Positions 42,921 to 49,801 of a stretch of 64,000 bases of DNA are shown piece after piece. The position numbers and the translations under genes were made by a program. Each line of letters starts with the position of its first letter. Within the stretch, counting starts at the first letter, position 1. A model generated the notes under the pieces. It had not been told where the DNA came from. It did no database searches and was given only the letters and a program-made list of their open reading frames with translations. The stretch comes from Azorhizobium oxalatiphilum (lineage in GTDB: Bacteria > Pseudomonadota > Alphaproteobacteria > Rhizobiales > Xanthobacteraceae), in the NCBI RefSeq assembly GCF_014635325.1, contig NZ_BMCT01000007.1:186001-250000 (forward strand), read 5' to 3'.

Positions 42921-43086
42921 GCGCCGGGGGCAGCCCCTTCCCGCGCGGCAGCCATGCACGGGGGGCGCTTGCCTGTGGCGCGGGGGCGGGCTATGTCCCC
43001 CGCCATGATCCGGACCGCACCCATCGCCGCCACCTATTATGCGACGTTTCCATAAGGAGCGGCGCGTTTCGATCATGCCTTGAAAC

Positions 43087-43109
43087 AAGCCGCCGTCAGG
43101 CGGCTTTTT
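43087..43109 (+). terminator. Rho-independent terminator between mbfA and tyrS
   Basis: AAGCCGCC (43087-43094), loop GTCA, GGCGGCTT (43099-43106), then TTT. It lies 166 bases after mbfA and 43 bases before tyrS. It may end mbfA transcripts or attenuate tyrS. Confidence 0.85.
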
Positions 43110-43152
43110 CTTTGCGCAAGAACCTCCTGACGGCCCCCGCAGGAGAGTTTTC

Positions 43153-44421
43153 GTGACCATTCCCGTTCCCGTCCCGTCTGCCGATCCCGTGCCGCTGCGC
43201 TCCCCCGTGCTGGCGACGCTGACCGCGCGCGGCTTCATCAATCAGGCGACCGATCTCGCCGGCCTCGATGCGGCGTTCGAGCAGGGCATCGTGCCGGCCT
43301 ATGTGGGCTTCGATGCCACCGCAGACAGCCTGCATGTGGGCCATCTGCTGCCCATCATGACCCTGCGCCGGTTGCAGCAGGCGGGTCACAAGCCGATCGT
43401 GCTCATCGGCGGCGGCACCACGCGCATCGGCGATCCCTCTTTCCGCACCGACGCCCGCCCCATGCTGGACGAGGCACAGATCGCCGCCAACATCGCCGGC
43501 ATCCGCAAAGTGTTCGACCGCTTCCTCACCTTCGGCGACGGGCCGACCGATGCGGTGATGGTGAACAATGCGGACTGGCTGGCGCAGGTGCCGTGGATCG
43601 ACATGCTGCGCGACGTGGGCCGGCATTTCTCCGTCAACCGCATGCTGACCTTCGACAGCGTGAAGACGCGGCTGGAGCGGCAGGAGAATCTGAGCTTCCT
43701 CGAATTCAACTACATGATCCTGCAGGCCTACGATTTCCTCGAACTCAGCCGCCGCATGGGCTGCCGCCTGCAGATGGGCGGGGCGGACCAGTGGGGCAAC
43801 ATCATCAACGGCATCGATCTCGTGCGCCGGGTGGAGGGGCGCGAGGTGTTCGGCCTCACTGCGCCGCTGCTCACCACCGCCTCCGGCGCCAAGATGGGCA
43901 AGACGGCGGCCGGTGCCGTGTGGCTGAATGCGGACCGCCTGTCGCCTTATGCCTACTGGCAGTTCTGGCGCAACACCGAGGATGCGGACGTGGCCCGCTT
44001 CCTGCGCCTGTTCACCGATCTGCCGCTTGAGGAGATCGAGGCCCTGACGCAGGCCGGCGGGGCGGCGCTGAACGCCGCCAAGGCGCGCCTTGCCCATGAG
44101 GCGACGGCGCTCGCCCACGGGGAGGACGCCGCGCAGCAGGCGGCCGACACCGCGCGCGAAGCCTTCGGCGCGGGCGCCGCGGCCGAGGGGCTGCCGGAGA
44201 TCGTCCTGACCGGGGCCGAGCGCGCGGACGGCGCACCGCTGGTGGAGCTTCTGGTGCGGGCGGGGCTCGCCGGCTCCCGCAGCGAGGCGCGCCGGGCCAT
44301 CGCCGGCCGGGGCGTCCGGCATGACGGCGCGGTGGTGGAGGATGTGGAGGCGCGCCTTGCGGCTCCCATGCTGCCCGCGCGCCTCTCGCTGGGCCGCAAG
44401 CGCCATGTGGTGGTGAGGTAG
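43153..44421 (+). CDS. tyrS: Tyrosyl-tRNA synthetase
   Basis: The 422-residue enzyme is a bacterial class Ic TyrRS. It has VGFDATADSLHVGHLLP with the HIGH-like HVGH, the tyrosine-binding NYMILQAYDF, GGADQWGNI, and the KMSKS-equivalent loop GAKMGKT. The C-terminal S4-like domain (about residues 355-415: LLVRAGLAGSRSEARRAIAG) binds tRNA. It charges tRNA-Tyr with tyrosine. The GTG at 43153 has AGGAGAG eight bases upstream. It is convergent to the SDR gene, with a hairpin between. Confidence 0.97.
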   Translation: MTIPVPVPSADPVPLRSPVLATLTARGFINQATDLAGLDAAFEQGIVPAYVGFDATADSLHVGHLLPIMTLRRLQQAGHKPIVLIGGGTTRIGDPSFRTDARPMLDEAQIAANIAGIRKVFDRFLTFGDGPTDAVMVNNADWLAQVPWIDMLRDVGRHFSVNRMLTFDSVKTRLERQENLSFLEFNYMILQAYDFLELSRRMGCRLQMGGADQWGNIINGIDLVRRVEGREVFGLTAPLLTTASGAKMGKTAAGAVWLNADRLSPYAYWQFWRNTEDADVARFLRLFTDLPLEEIEALTQAGGAALNAAKARLAHEATALAHGEDAAQQAADTAREAFGAGAAAEGLPEIVLTGAERADGAPLVELLVRAGLAGSRSEARRAIAGRGVRHDGAVVEDVEARLAAPMLPARLSLGRKRHVVVR

Positions 44422-44428
44422 GCGGGCC

Positions 44429-44455
44429 GGGCGCGTGGCTGGATGCCACGCGCCC
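44429..44455. terminator. Hairpin between convergent tyrS and SDR genes
   Basis: An 11-base perfect stem GGGCGCGTGGC/GCCACGCGCCC with loop TGGAT occupies most of the 41-base gap. It lacks a U-run on either side but probably ends both transcripts. Confidence 0.6.
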
Positions 44456-44462
44456 GCTGCGC

Positions 44463-45251
44463 TCAGATGCCCTGACCGCCGGAGACCTCGATGCGCTGGG
44501 CGTTGATCCAGCGATTGTCCTCGGAGAGCAGGCTGGCGATCATGGGGCCGATGTCATCGGGCACACCCGCGCGTCCCAGCGCGGTCATGCCGGCGAACAG
44601 CGTGTTGATCTCCGGATTGTCGCGCACCGCGCCGCCGCCGAAATCGGTCTCGATGGCGCCCGGCGCCACCGTGTTGACCGCGATGCCGCGCGCGCCCAGC
44701 TCCTTGGCCAGATAAAGCGAGAGGATCTCCACCGCCCCCTTCACAGCCGCATAGGCGCCATAGCCGGGGAAGGAGACGCGGGTGAGGCCGGAGGACAGGT
44801 TCACGATGCGCCCGCCATCCGAGAGCAGCGGCAGCAGGGCTTGCGTCAGGAACAGCACGCCCTTGAAGTGGACGTCCACGAGGCGGTCGAACTGCGCCTC
44901 GGTGGTGTCACTGATGAGTGCATAGTCACCATGGCCGGCATTGTTGACCAGATGGTCGAAGGTCTCGCGCTGCCATGTGTCCTTGAGCGCGGCCTTCAGG
45001 CGCAGCGCGAAATCCGCGAAGCTCGCGACCTTGCCGGTGTCGAGCTGGAGCGCCACCGCCTTGCGGCCCATGGCGGCGATCTCGGCCACCACGGCGTCGG
45101 CCTCGGTGCTGCGGCTGTGATAGGTGACGATCACATCGCCGCCATGGCGGGCGATGCTGAGCGCCGTGTTGCGGCCGAGGCCACGGCTGGCGCCGGTGAC
45201 GAGCGCGATCTTCGGGGCGATCTTCGGGGCGGTGGTCTGGGTGCTGGTCAT
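44463..45251 (-). CDS. Short-chain dehydrogenase/reductase
   Basis: The 262-residue protein is a classical SDR: TGASRGLG nucleotide loop near residue 20, NNAG near 108, catalytic Ser (LSSGL), and YAAVKGA with the Tyr-x3-Lys pair. It reduces or oxidises a carbonyl/alcohol with NAD(P)H; the substrate is unknown. GGGAG lies eight bases before the ATG. It is divergent from an AraC-type gene with 138 bases between, an arrangement typical of a reductase controlled by its neighbour. Confidence 0.92.
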   Translation of the reverse strand: MTSTQTTAPKIAPKIALVTGASRGLGRNTALSIARHGGDVIVTYHSRSTEADAVVAEIAAMGRKAVALQLDTGKVASFADFALRLKAALKDTWQRETFDHLVNNAGHGDYALISDTTEAQFDRLVDVHFKGVLFLTQALLPLLSDGGRIVNLSSGLTRVSFPGYGAYAAVKGAVEILSLYLAKELGARGIAVNTVAPGAIETDFGGGAVRDNPEINTLFAGMTALGRAGVPDDIGPMIASLLSEDNRWINAQRIEVSGGQGI

Positions 45252-45389
45252 CGGGGCAACTCCCTGCGTTCGGTGTGCCCCATTGATAGGTCCGCACCCT
45301 CCGGAGGTCGTTGCCGGACCCTCCGGCTTCCTTGCCTATTCGTCCAGACCCGCTGGCGGAAGCCCGCAAGACCGGGTTAGGATAGGCCC
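45252..45389. promoter_or_regulatory. Divergent control region SDR / AraC
   Basis: These 138 bases separate the divergent SDR and AraC genes and should contain both promoters and the AraC-type binding site. A CTCCGGAGG palindrome-like stretch (CCCTCCGGAGG, about 45297-45307) and a second CCCTCCGG (about 45319-45326) are candidate binding elements. Confidence 0.45.
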
Positions 45390-46274
45390 ATGACCGACGC
45401 CCTTCTCCATGCCGTGCGTGCCTATACCGAGGCCCATGCCGATGCGGCGGGGCTGGCGCAGACGCCTGTGCCCGGCCTCACCACCATCCGCGCCACGACG
45501 CCCACGGGGCTCGCCCACGGCATCCCCTGTCCGCTGGTGTGCCTGATCCTGCAAGGCACCAAGCAGGTGACGCTGGGCATCGAGACCTTCACCTTCAATG
45601 CCGGGGAGTCGCTGCTGATCACGGCGGACGTGCCCACCGTGAGCCAGATCACGCGGGCGAGCCCGGAAGAGCCCTATCTGTCGCTGGTGCTGGACCTCGA
45701 TGTGGGGCTGATCGCCGAACTCACCTGCGAGATGGCGGCAGGCGGCACGGAGGAGGGCAGCGCGGTGCGTTTCGAGCCCACGGATGGCGAGGTGGCGGAG
45801 GCGGCGCTGCGGCTGATGCGCCTGCTCGATCGTCCGGCGGCGGTGCCGGTGCTGCACAAGCCGCTGGTGCGCGAGCTGCATTACTGGCTGCTGGCCGGCC
45901 GCCACGGCGCGGCCATCCGCCGGCTCGGCCAGCCCGATGGCGCCGCCCGCCGGGTGGGGCAGGCGGTGGCGCGGTTGCGGGCCGAATTCGCCCGCCCGCT
46001 CAGGGTGGAGGATCTGGCGGCGGCGGCGGGCATGAGCCGCTCGTCCTTCCACGATCATTTCAAGACCGTCACTTCGCTCTCGCCGCTCCAGTTCCAGAAG
46101 CAGCTGCGGCTGATCGAGGCCCGGCGGCTGATGCTGGGCGAGGGGCTTGCCGCCGGCAGCGCCGCCTTCGCCGTGGGCTATGAGAGCGTGCCGCAATTCA
46201 CCCGCGAATACGGCCGCCTGTTCGGCCTGCCGCCGGGGCGGGATGCGGCGGCGGCGCGCCTTCAGGCGGCGTGA
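45390..46274 (+). CDS. AraC-family transcriptional regulator
   Basis: The 294-residue protein has an N-terminal AraC_N cupin-like domain (PF06719 type; PCPLVCLILQGTKQVTLG, ESLLITADVPTVSQI). A C-terminal double helix-turn-helix covers about residues 195-285: VEDLAAAAGMSRSSFHDHFK, and FAVGYESVPQFTREYGRLFG. Such regulators usually activate an adjacent oxidoreductase gene, here the divergent SDR. The ATG lies close behind TAGG. The gene converges with the P-loop gene, with only four bases between stops. Confidence 0.92.
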   Translation: MTDALLHAVRAYTEAHADAAGLAQTPVPGLTTIRATTPTGLAHGIPCPLVCLILQGTKQVTLGIETFTFNAGESLLITADVPTVSQITRASPEEPYLSLVLDLDVGLIAELTCEMAAGGTEEGSAVRFEPTDGEVAEAALRLMRLLDRPAAVPVLHKPLVRELHYWLLAGRHGAAIRRLGQPDGAARRVGQAVARLRAEFARPLRVEDLAAAAGMSRSSFHDHFKTVTSLSPLQFQKQLRLIEARRLMLGEGLAAGSAAFAVGYESVPQFTREYGRLFGLPPGRDAAAARLQAA

Positions 46275-46278
46275 GGCG

Positions 46279-46824
46279 TCAGCCGGCCTTCAACGTGGCC
46301 AGCACGAGATCGGCGCGATCGGCAACCGACGCGCGGGGCAGGACCACCGGCGCGTAGCCGGAGGCGGGAAAGGCGCTGAGCAGACGCTCATATTCGGCCA
46401 CGGCGGCGGCGAAATCGAGCTGGCGCTGGGCGTCGGTGCTGTGAATCTCGGGCCAGGGTGGAGTGAGGAAGACAGGGCTCGCATAATGCGGGCCGTCCGC
46501 CAGCGTTTGCGCGAGTGGAATGCCCGCCGCATGCTCCAGCGCGGAGGCCGCATCGATCAGCCCCCGGTCGAAGAAGACCGGGCCGGGATGCTCCGCGACG
46601 GCGGCGAGATCGGCCCGCGCCATCTCCACCGCCCGGCGGGCGAAGGCGGCCATGTCCACCCACGGCAGCGCGGTGCCGGAGGATTCCTGCTCCTCGATCA
46701 CGATGCGCCGGCCGGGCTCTTCCACCACGCGGTGCCCGCGCCGGGCCAGCTCCGCCAGCAGCGTGGACTTGCCGCCGCCGGAACAGCCGGAGAGGACGAT
46801 GCGGAGGGACGGGGACATGGACAT
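46279..46824 (-). CDS. P-loop NTPase (AAA_28-like) protein
   Basis: The 181-residue protein opens with RIVLSGCSGGGKSTLLAELA, a Walker A at about residues 13-21. RGHRVVEEPGRRIV and FFDRGLIDA follow, and the tail is kinase-like. This is the pattern of the AAA_28 group of small nucleotide-binding proteins, often annotated as ATPases or putative kinases. Its function is unknown. The start lies 19 bases after the stop of the ADP-ribosyltransferase-like gene at 46844 on the same strand, so the genes may be co-transcribed, but a functional link is unproven. Confidence 0.82.
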   Translation of the reverse strand: MSMSPSLRIVLSGCSGGGKSTLLAELARRGHRVVEEPGRRIVIEEQESSGTALPWVDMAAFARRAVEMARADLAAVAEHPGPVFFDRGLIDAASALEHAAGIPLAQTLADGPHYASPVFLTPPWPEIHSTDAQRQLDFAAAVAEYERLLSAFPASGYAPVVLPRASVADRADLVLATLKAG

Positions 46825-46843
46825 GGAAACGGATGCGGGCGGG

Positions 46844-48106
46844 CTACGGCTGCAGCCCTTGTGAGATGCCGCTCAGCAGGAAGTAGATCTGCATGCAGGC
46901 ATCGGGATCCTGCAGCATGAATTCCTCCTTGATGAAGATGTTGCCCTCGAAGGCGCCGCGCATGTCCACCTGCCGGCAGGCCACCGTGTCCCGCCAGTCC
47001 AGCAGGCCCGGCATGGAAATCTCCTGCTCGTCATAGGGGATGATGATGTCGGGATGGGTATTGGAGGCGGGAATGACGCCCCGGGGCGGAATGTCGAACC
47101 CGCCTTCCACGAAACAGGCATAGATCCAGCCGGCATGGCGGGACGCGGCGCCGGTGGTGCTGTTCATATTGGTGGCGAAGCCCTTCGTCACCGCATAGGA
47201 CTTGCAGACCGAGATGTAGCCGCCGAAGTGCTGGTTGCCGAGGAAAGTCGGCAGGTCGAGGGCCCTGTTGTCCGGCTTGCCCATGGTCTGCGCCTGGGCG
47301 ATGTGGTCGGGCCGGGTGTAGTTGGAGTTGAAGCCACCGGCGGAGCGGATCACGCTCGGCGGGCGGGAGTCACCGCGGAAGCCGTAGGCGATCACCCGCT
47401 TCAGCGGCAGCCCGGCGGTCTCGGCCATGTAGGTGAACTGCCCGTTGTGGGTCAGGTTCTTGTTGCTGTAGACAATCCCGATATTGCGCCTGTCGCCCTC
47501 CTTGGTGGACATCGGTCTGTCCTCGGTGAAGACCCCGGCGGGATCCGGGCCGACCTGGATGAATTCGGTGAGGGCCGGGTCCACGATCGCCGGCGGCACC
47601 GCCTGCGCGCGCTTCTGCAGATAGGCGACGGCGTCATCGACGGTGAAGCCTCTGGCCCGCACGCCGTTATAGGCCGATACCGTGGCGCCGATGGCGTCGA
47701 AGCCGGTTTTCAGCGCCTTCATGACGAAGCTCGGGCCGGACATGTCGCGGCCGAAGGTGAGGCCCTTGGCATAGCGCCCGGCGGTGCTGCTGCTGAAGCC
47801 CTTCCAGTCGACGCAGATGGCCCGCTGGAACTGGCACAGGTCGGTGCTGTTGCCGATCTTGTCGCCGAACGACAGGGTGACGTCGCGATAGCGGTCGGCG
47901 GTGGCGGGATTGATGGCCGACCAGCCGGCGGGGCTGGTCACTCCGCCGATCAGGGCGGTCACGAACCTCTGGCCGAGGCCGCCGGTGATATAGTCGGTAT
48001 TGGTCAGTTGCAGCCAGACCACAGTCTTGGCGTGGTTGTAGCAAAGCTCAACGCGACGGCTTGAGGCGGGAAGCTCGCCGATCACCGGTATCGTGTGAAA
48101 AGGCAT
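46844..48106 (-). CDS. Putative cholera-toxin-like ADP-ribosyltransferase, paralogue A
   Basis: The 420-residue protein has a C-terminal half that follows the enterotoxin A-subunit pattern. YGFRGDSRPPSVIRSAGG (241-258) holds catalytic-type Arg244, matching YRADSRPP of CtxA. GGYISVCKSYAVTK (295-308) stands at the STS strand. HPDIIIPYDEQEISMPG (351-367) has Glu360-Gln361-Glu362, matching DEQEVS of CtxA. R-to-S and S-to-E spacings fit the family. STS is altered (S-V-C). Residues 1-235 are of unknown fold and shared with the neighbour gene. No signal peptide is seen. GGAAGG precedes the ATG. The substrate and delivery route are unknown; activity is inferred. Confidence 0.7.
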   Translation of the reverse strand: MPFHTIPVIGELPASSRRVELCYNHAKTVVWLQLTNTDYITGGLGQRFVTALIGGVTSPAGWSAINPATADRYRDVTLSFGDKIGNSTDLCQFQRAICVDWKGFSSSTAGRYAKGLTFGRDMSGPSFVMKALKTGFDAIGATVSAYNGVRARGFTVDDAVAYLQKRAQAVPPAIVDPALTEFIQVGPDPAGVFTEDRPMSTKEGDRRNIGIVYSNKNLTHNGQFTYMAETAGLPLKRVIAYGFRGDSRPPSVIRSAGGFNSNYTRPDHIAQAQTMGKPDNRALDLPTFLGNQHFGGYISVCKSYAVTKGFATNMNSTTGAASRHAGWIYACFVEGGFDIPPRGVIPASNTHPDIIIPYDEQEISMPGLLDWRDTVACRQVDMRGAFEGNIFIKEEFMLQDPDACMQIYFLLSGISQGLQP

Positions 48107-48343
48107 GGCATCACCTTCCGGACAATCAGGCTCACGTTTCCTCACGGAACCAGAAATCTAGGGTTGCGGCAAGTTGTCCAATATTGCCTTCAGCGGCGAA
48201 TTGCCTGAAGGCGCAGGGGAAAGCGCGCGCCATGCCGGTGCTCAATCCGGCGCCGGACATGCGCAATTTTGTGTCCATGGCAAGCCGCTACCGCCCGCCA
48301 CCTGTCCGGCGATCACGATGCGCGGGGCGCTGGGCGGGGCCGG
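48107..48343. promoter_or_regulatory. Upstream region of paralogue A
   Basis: These 237 bases separate the two ADP-ribosyltransferase-like genes. They contain the two-part motif at 48142-48173 also found upstream of paralogue B, and the AT-richer sequence TTGGACA...TAGATT on the minus strand (about 48157-48180), which could be a -35/-10 pair. Paralogue A therefore seems to have its own promoter. Confidence 0.5.
48142..48173 (-). promoter_or_regulatory. Shared two-part motif upstream of paralogue A
   Basis: On the minus strand CTTGCC is followed after 12 bases by TTCTGGTTCCGTGA. The same parts with the same 12-base spacing lie at 49640-49671. It ends 35 bases before the ATG. Confidence 0.6.
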
Positions 48344-49591
48344 TCAGTGGTCGCCCTGTGAGGCGCCGCTCAGCAGGAAGAACACCTTCATGCAGGCCTC
48401 CCATTCGTGCTGGGCGAAGACCTTCCGGATGAAGATGTTGCCCTCGAAGGTGCCCGTCTTGGTCACGCGCCGGCAGGCCACGATGTCGTCCCAGTCGAGC
48501 ATGCCGGGCATGGCGATCTCGTGCTCAGCAAAGGGAATCTTGATTTCCGGATGCTTGTCCGAGGCGGGGATGGTGCCTTTCGCCGGAACCCGAAAACCGC
48601 CTTCCACGAAGCAGACATAGACCCAGCCCTCCGTTCGGAGCCCTCCGCTTGTGCTGGCGAAGGACTTGGTGATCGCATAGGACGAGCCGGTCGAGATATA
48701 GCCGCCGAGTGTCGGGTCGCCGAGAAACGTCGGCAGGTCGAGCGCCTGCGTGAAGGCGTCTCTCTGCTGCCCGATGATGGGCTGCTCCGAGAAATCCCGG
48801 GTGTAGTTCGGGAGGAAGCCGCCGACGGCGCGGATCTCGCTCGGCGGGCGGGTATCGCCACGGAAGCCATAGGCGACCACCGGCTTGAACGGCGCCGGGG
48901 CAATCCCCTTCCCGTAGGCATTCTCGCGGCTGTGGGTCTTGTGCTTGTTGCTGTAGATGGGCGCAATATTGCGCGCGTCGCCCTGAAGCTGGGTTCTCGG
49001 CTTGTCCTCGGTGAGCTTTCCCGCCGGATCGGGCGCCATCTGCACGAAGTCGTGGGTCAGCGCCGGATCGGTGATCAATGGCGGCACGGCCAGCGCGCGC
49101 TTTGCCAGATAGCCGAGCACATCGTCCACCGTGAAGGCCCTGGCGCGGATTCCGTCATAAGCAGATATGGAGGCGCCGATGGCGTCGAAGCCGGTCTTCA
49201 GCGCCTTCATGATGAAGCTGGGGCCGGAGATGTCGGTTCCAAACGTGGTGCCCTTGGCATAGCGCTCGGCGGTCGCGGGGGTGAAGCCGGCCCAGTCGGC
49301 GCAGATGGCGCGCTGGAATTCGCTGACCCGGGCGCCGATCTGGTCGCCCACCGGCACCACGACGTGGCGATGATGTGCGGCGGTGGCGCGCTTGATCGCC
49401 TCCCGCCCTCGCGGGCTGGTCACGGCGCCGATCAAGGCGGTCACGAAAATCTGGCTGTTGCCGCCGACCATGTGGTCCGTATTGGTCAGCTCCAGCCAGA
49501 CCACGGTCTTCTCTCTGTTGTAGCAGAGCCGGACGCACTCACGTGACTCCGGGAGTTTGCCTCTTGGCAGCTCAATCTTCTCAAAGGGCAT
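48344..49591 (-). CDS. Putative cholera-toxin-like ADP-ribosyltransferase, paralogue B
   Basis: The 415-residue protein is paralogous to the next gene along its whole length. Its C-terminal half again follows the R-S-E class: YGFRGDTRPPSEIRAVGG (241-258) with Arg244, GGYISTGSSYAITK (296-309) retaining Ser300-Thr301, and HPEIKIPFAEHEIAMPG (347-363) with Glu356-His357-Glu358, an E-x-E motif typical of arginine-specific enzymes. The central residue is His, where CtxA has Gln. The N-terminal 235 residues are unrecognised; SGPSFIMKALKTGFDAIGAS is nearly identical in both. No leader peptide or B-subunit gene is seen. Activity is inferred from motifs. Confidence 0.72.
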   Translation of the reverse strand: MPFEKIELPRGKLPESRECVRLCYNREKTVVWLELTNTDHMVGGNSQIFVTALIGAVTSPRGREAIKRATAAHHRHVVVPVGDQIGARVSEFQRAICADWAGFTPATAERYAKGTTFGTDISGPSFIMKALKTGFDAIGASISAYDGIRARAFTVDDVLGYLAKRALAVPPLITDPALTHDFVQMAPDPAGKLTEDKPRTQLQGDARNIAPIYSNKHKTHSRENAYGKGIAPAPFKPVVAYGFRGDTRPPSEIRAVGGFLPNYTRDFSEQPIIGQQRDAFTQALDLPTFLGDPTLGGYISTGSSYAITKSFASTSGGLRTEGWVYVCFVEGGFRVPAKGTIPASDKHPEIKIPFAEHEIAMPGMLDWDDIVACRRVTKTGTFEGNIFIRKVFAQHEWEACMKVFFLLSGASQGDH

Positions 49592-49639
49592 CAGATGGTC
49601 GTCCGGCCTGGCGAAGGGCGGGAGTCTGCCCTGGTGCCT

Positions 49640-49671
49640 TCACGGAAGCAGAACAGCTTAAGCTGGGCAAG
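49640..49671 (-). promoter_or_regulatory. Shared two-part motif upstream of paralogue B
   Basis: On the minus strand CTTGCC, 12 bases (here the palindrome CAGCTTAAGCTG, 49654-49665), TTCTGCTTCCGTGA. It ends 48 bases before the ATG and matches the motif upstream of paralogue A. Confidence 0.6.
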
Positions 49672-49677
49672 CTATGT

Positions 49678-49711
49678 GATGCCACCGAAGGTGGCGAAAT
49701 CTGGTGGCATC
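49678..49711 (-). terminator. Hairpin after the GGDEF gene
   Basis: GATGCCACC (49678-49686) pairs with GGTGGCATC (49703-49711). On the minus strand it lies about 90 bases after the GGDEF gene stop and ahead of the paralogue B promoter region. No U-run follows, so it is a weak terminator candidate. Confidence 0.45.
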
Positions 49712-49801
49712 GCGTCAGAGGGACGTCGGGCTTTTCCGCCGCGCGGTAGCAGGATGATGGCGGCTTCCAGTCCGGCACAGTCCGCCGGGGGCGCCGGCGG
49801 C

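Noticed and set aside
43087-43109. A T-box or tyrosine riboswitch before tyrS
   Set aside because: Only a simple terminator hairpin is present, with no specifier or antiterminator structure, and T-boxes are not typical of this bacterial group.
46825-49801. A B-subunit (pentamer-forming) gene beside the ADP-ribosyltransferase-like genes
   Set aside because: No small secreted protein frame with a leader peptide is present in the gaps 48107-48343 or 49592-49801.
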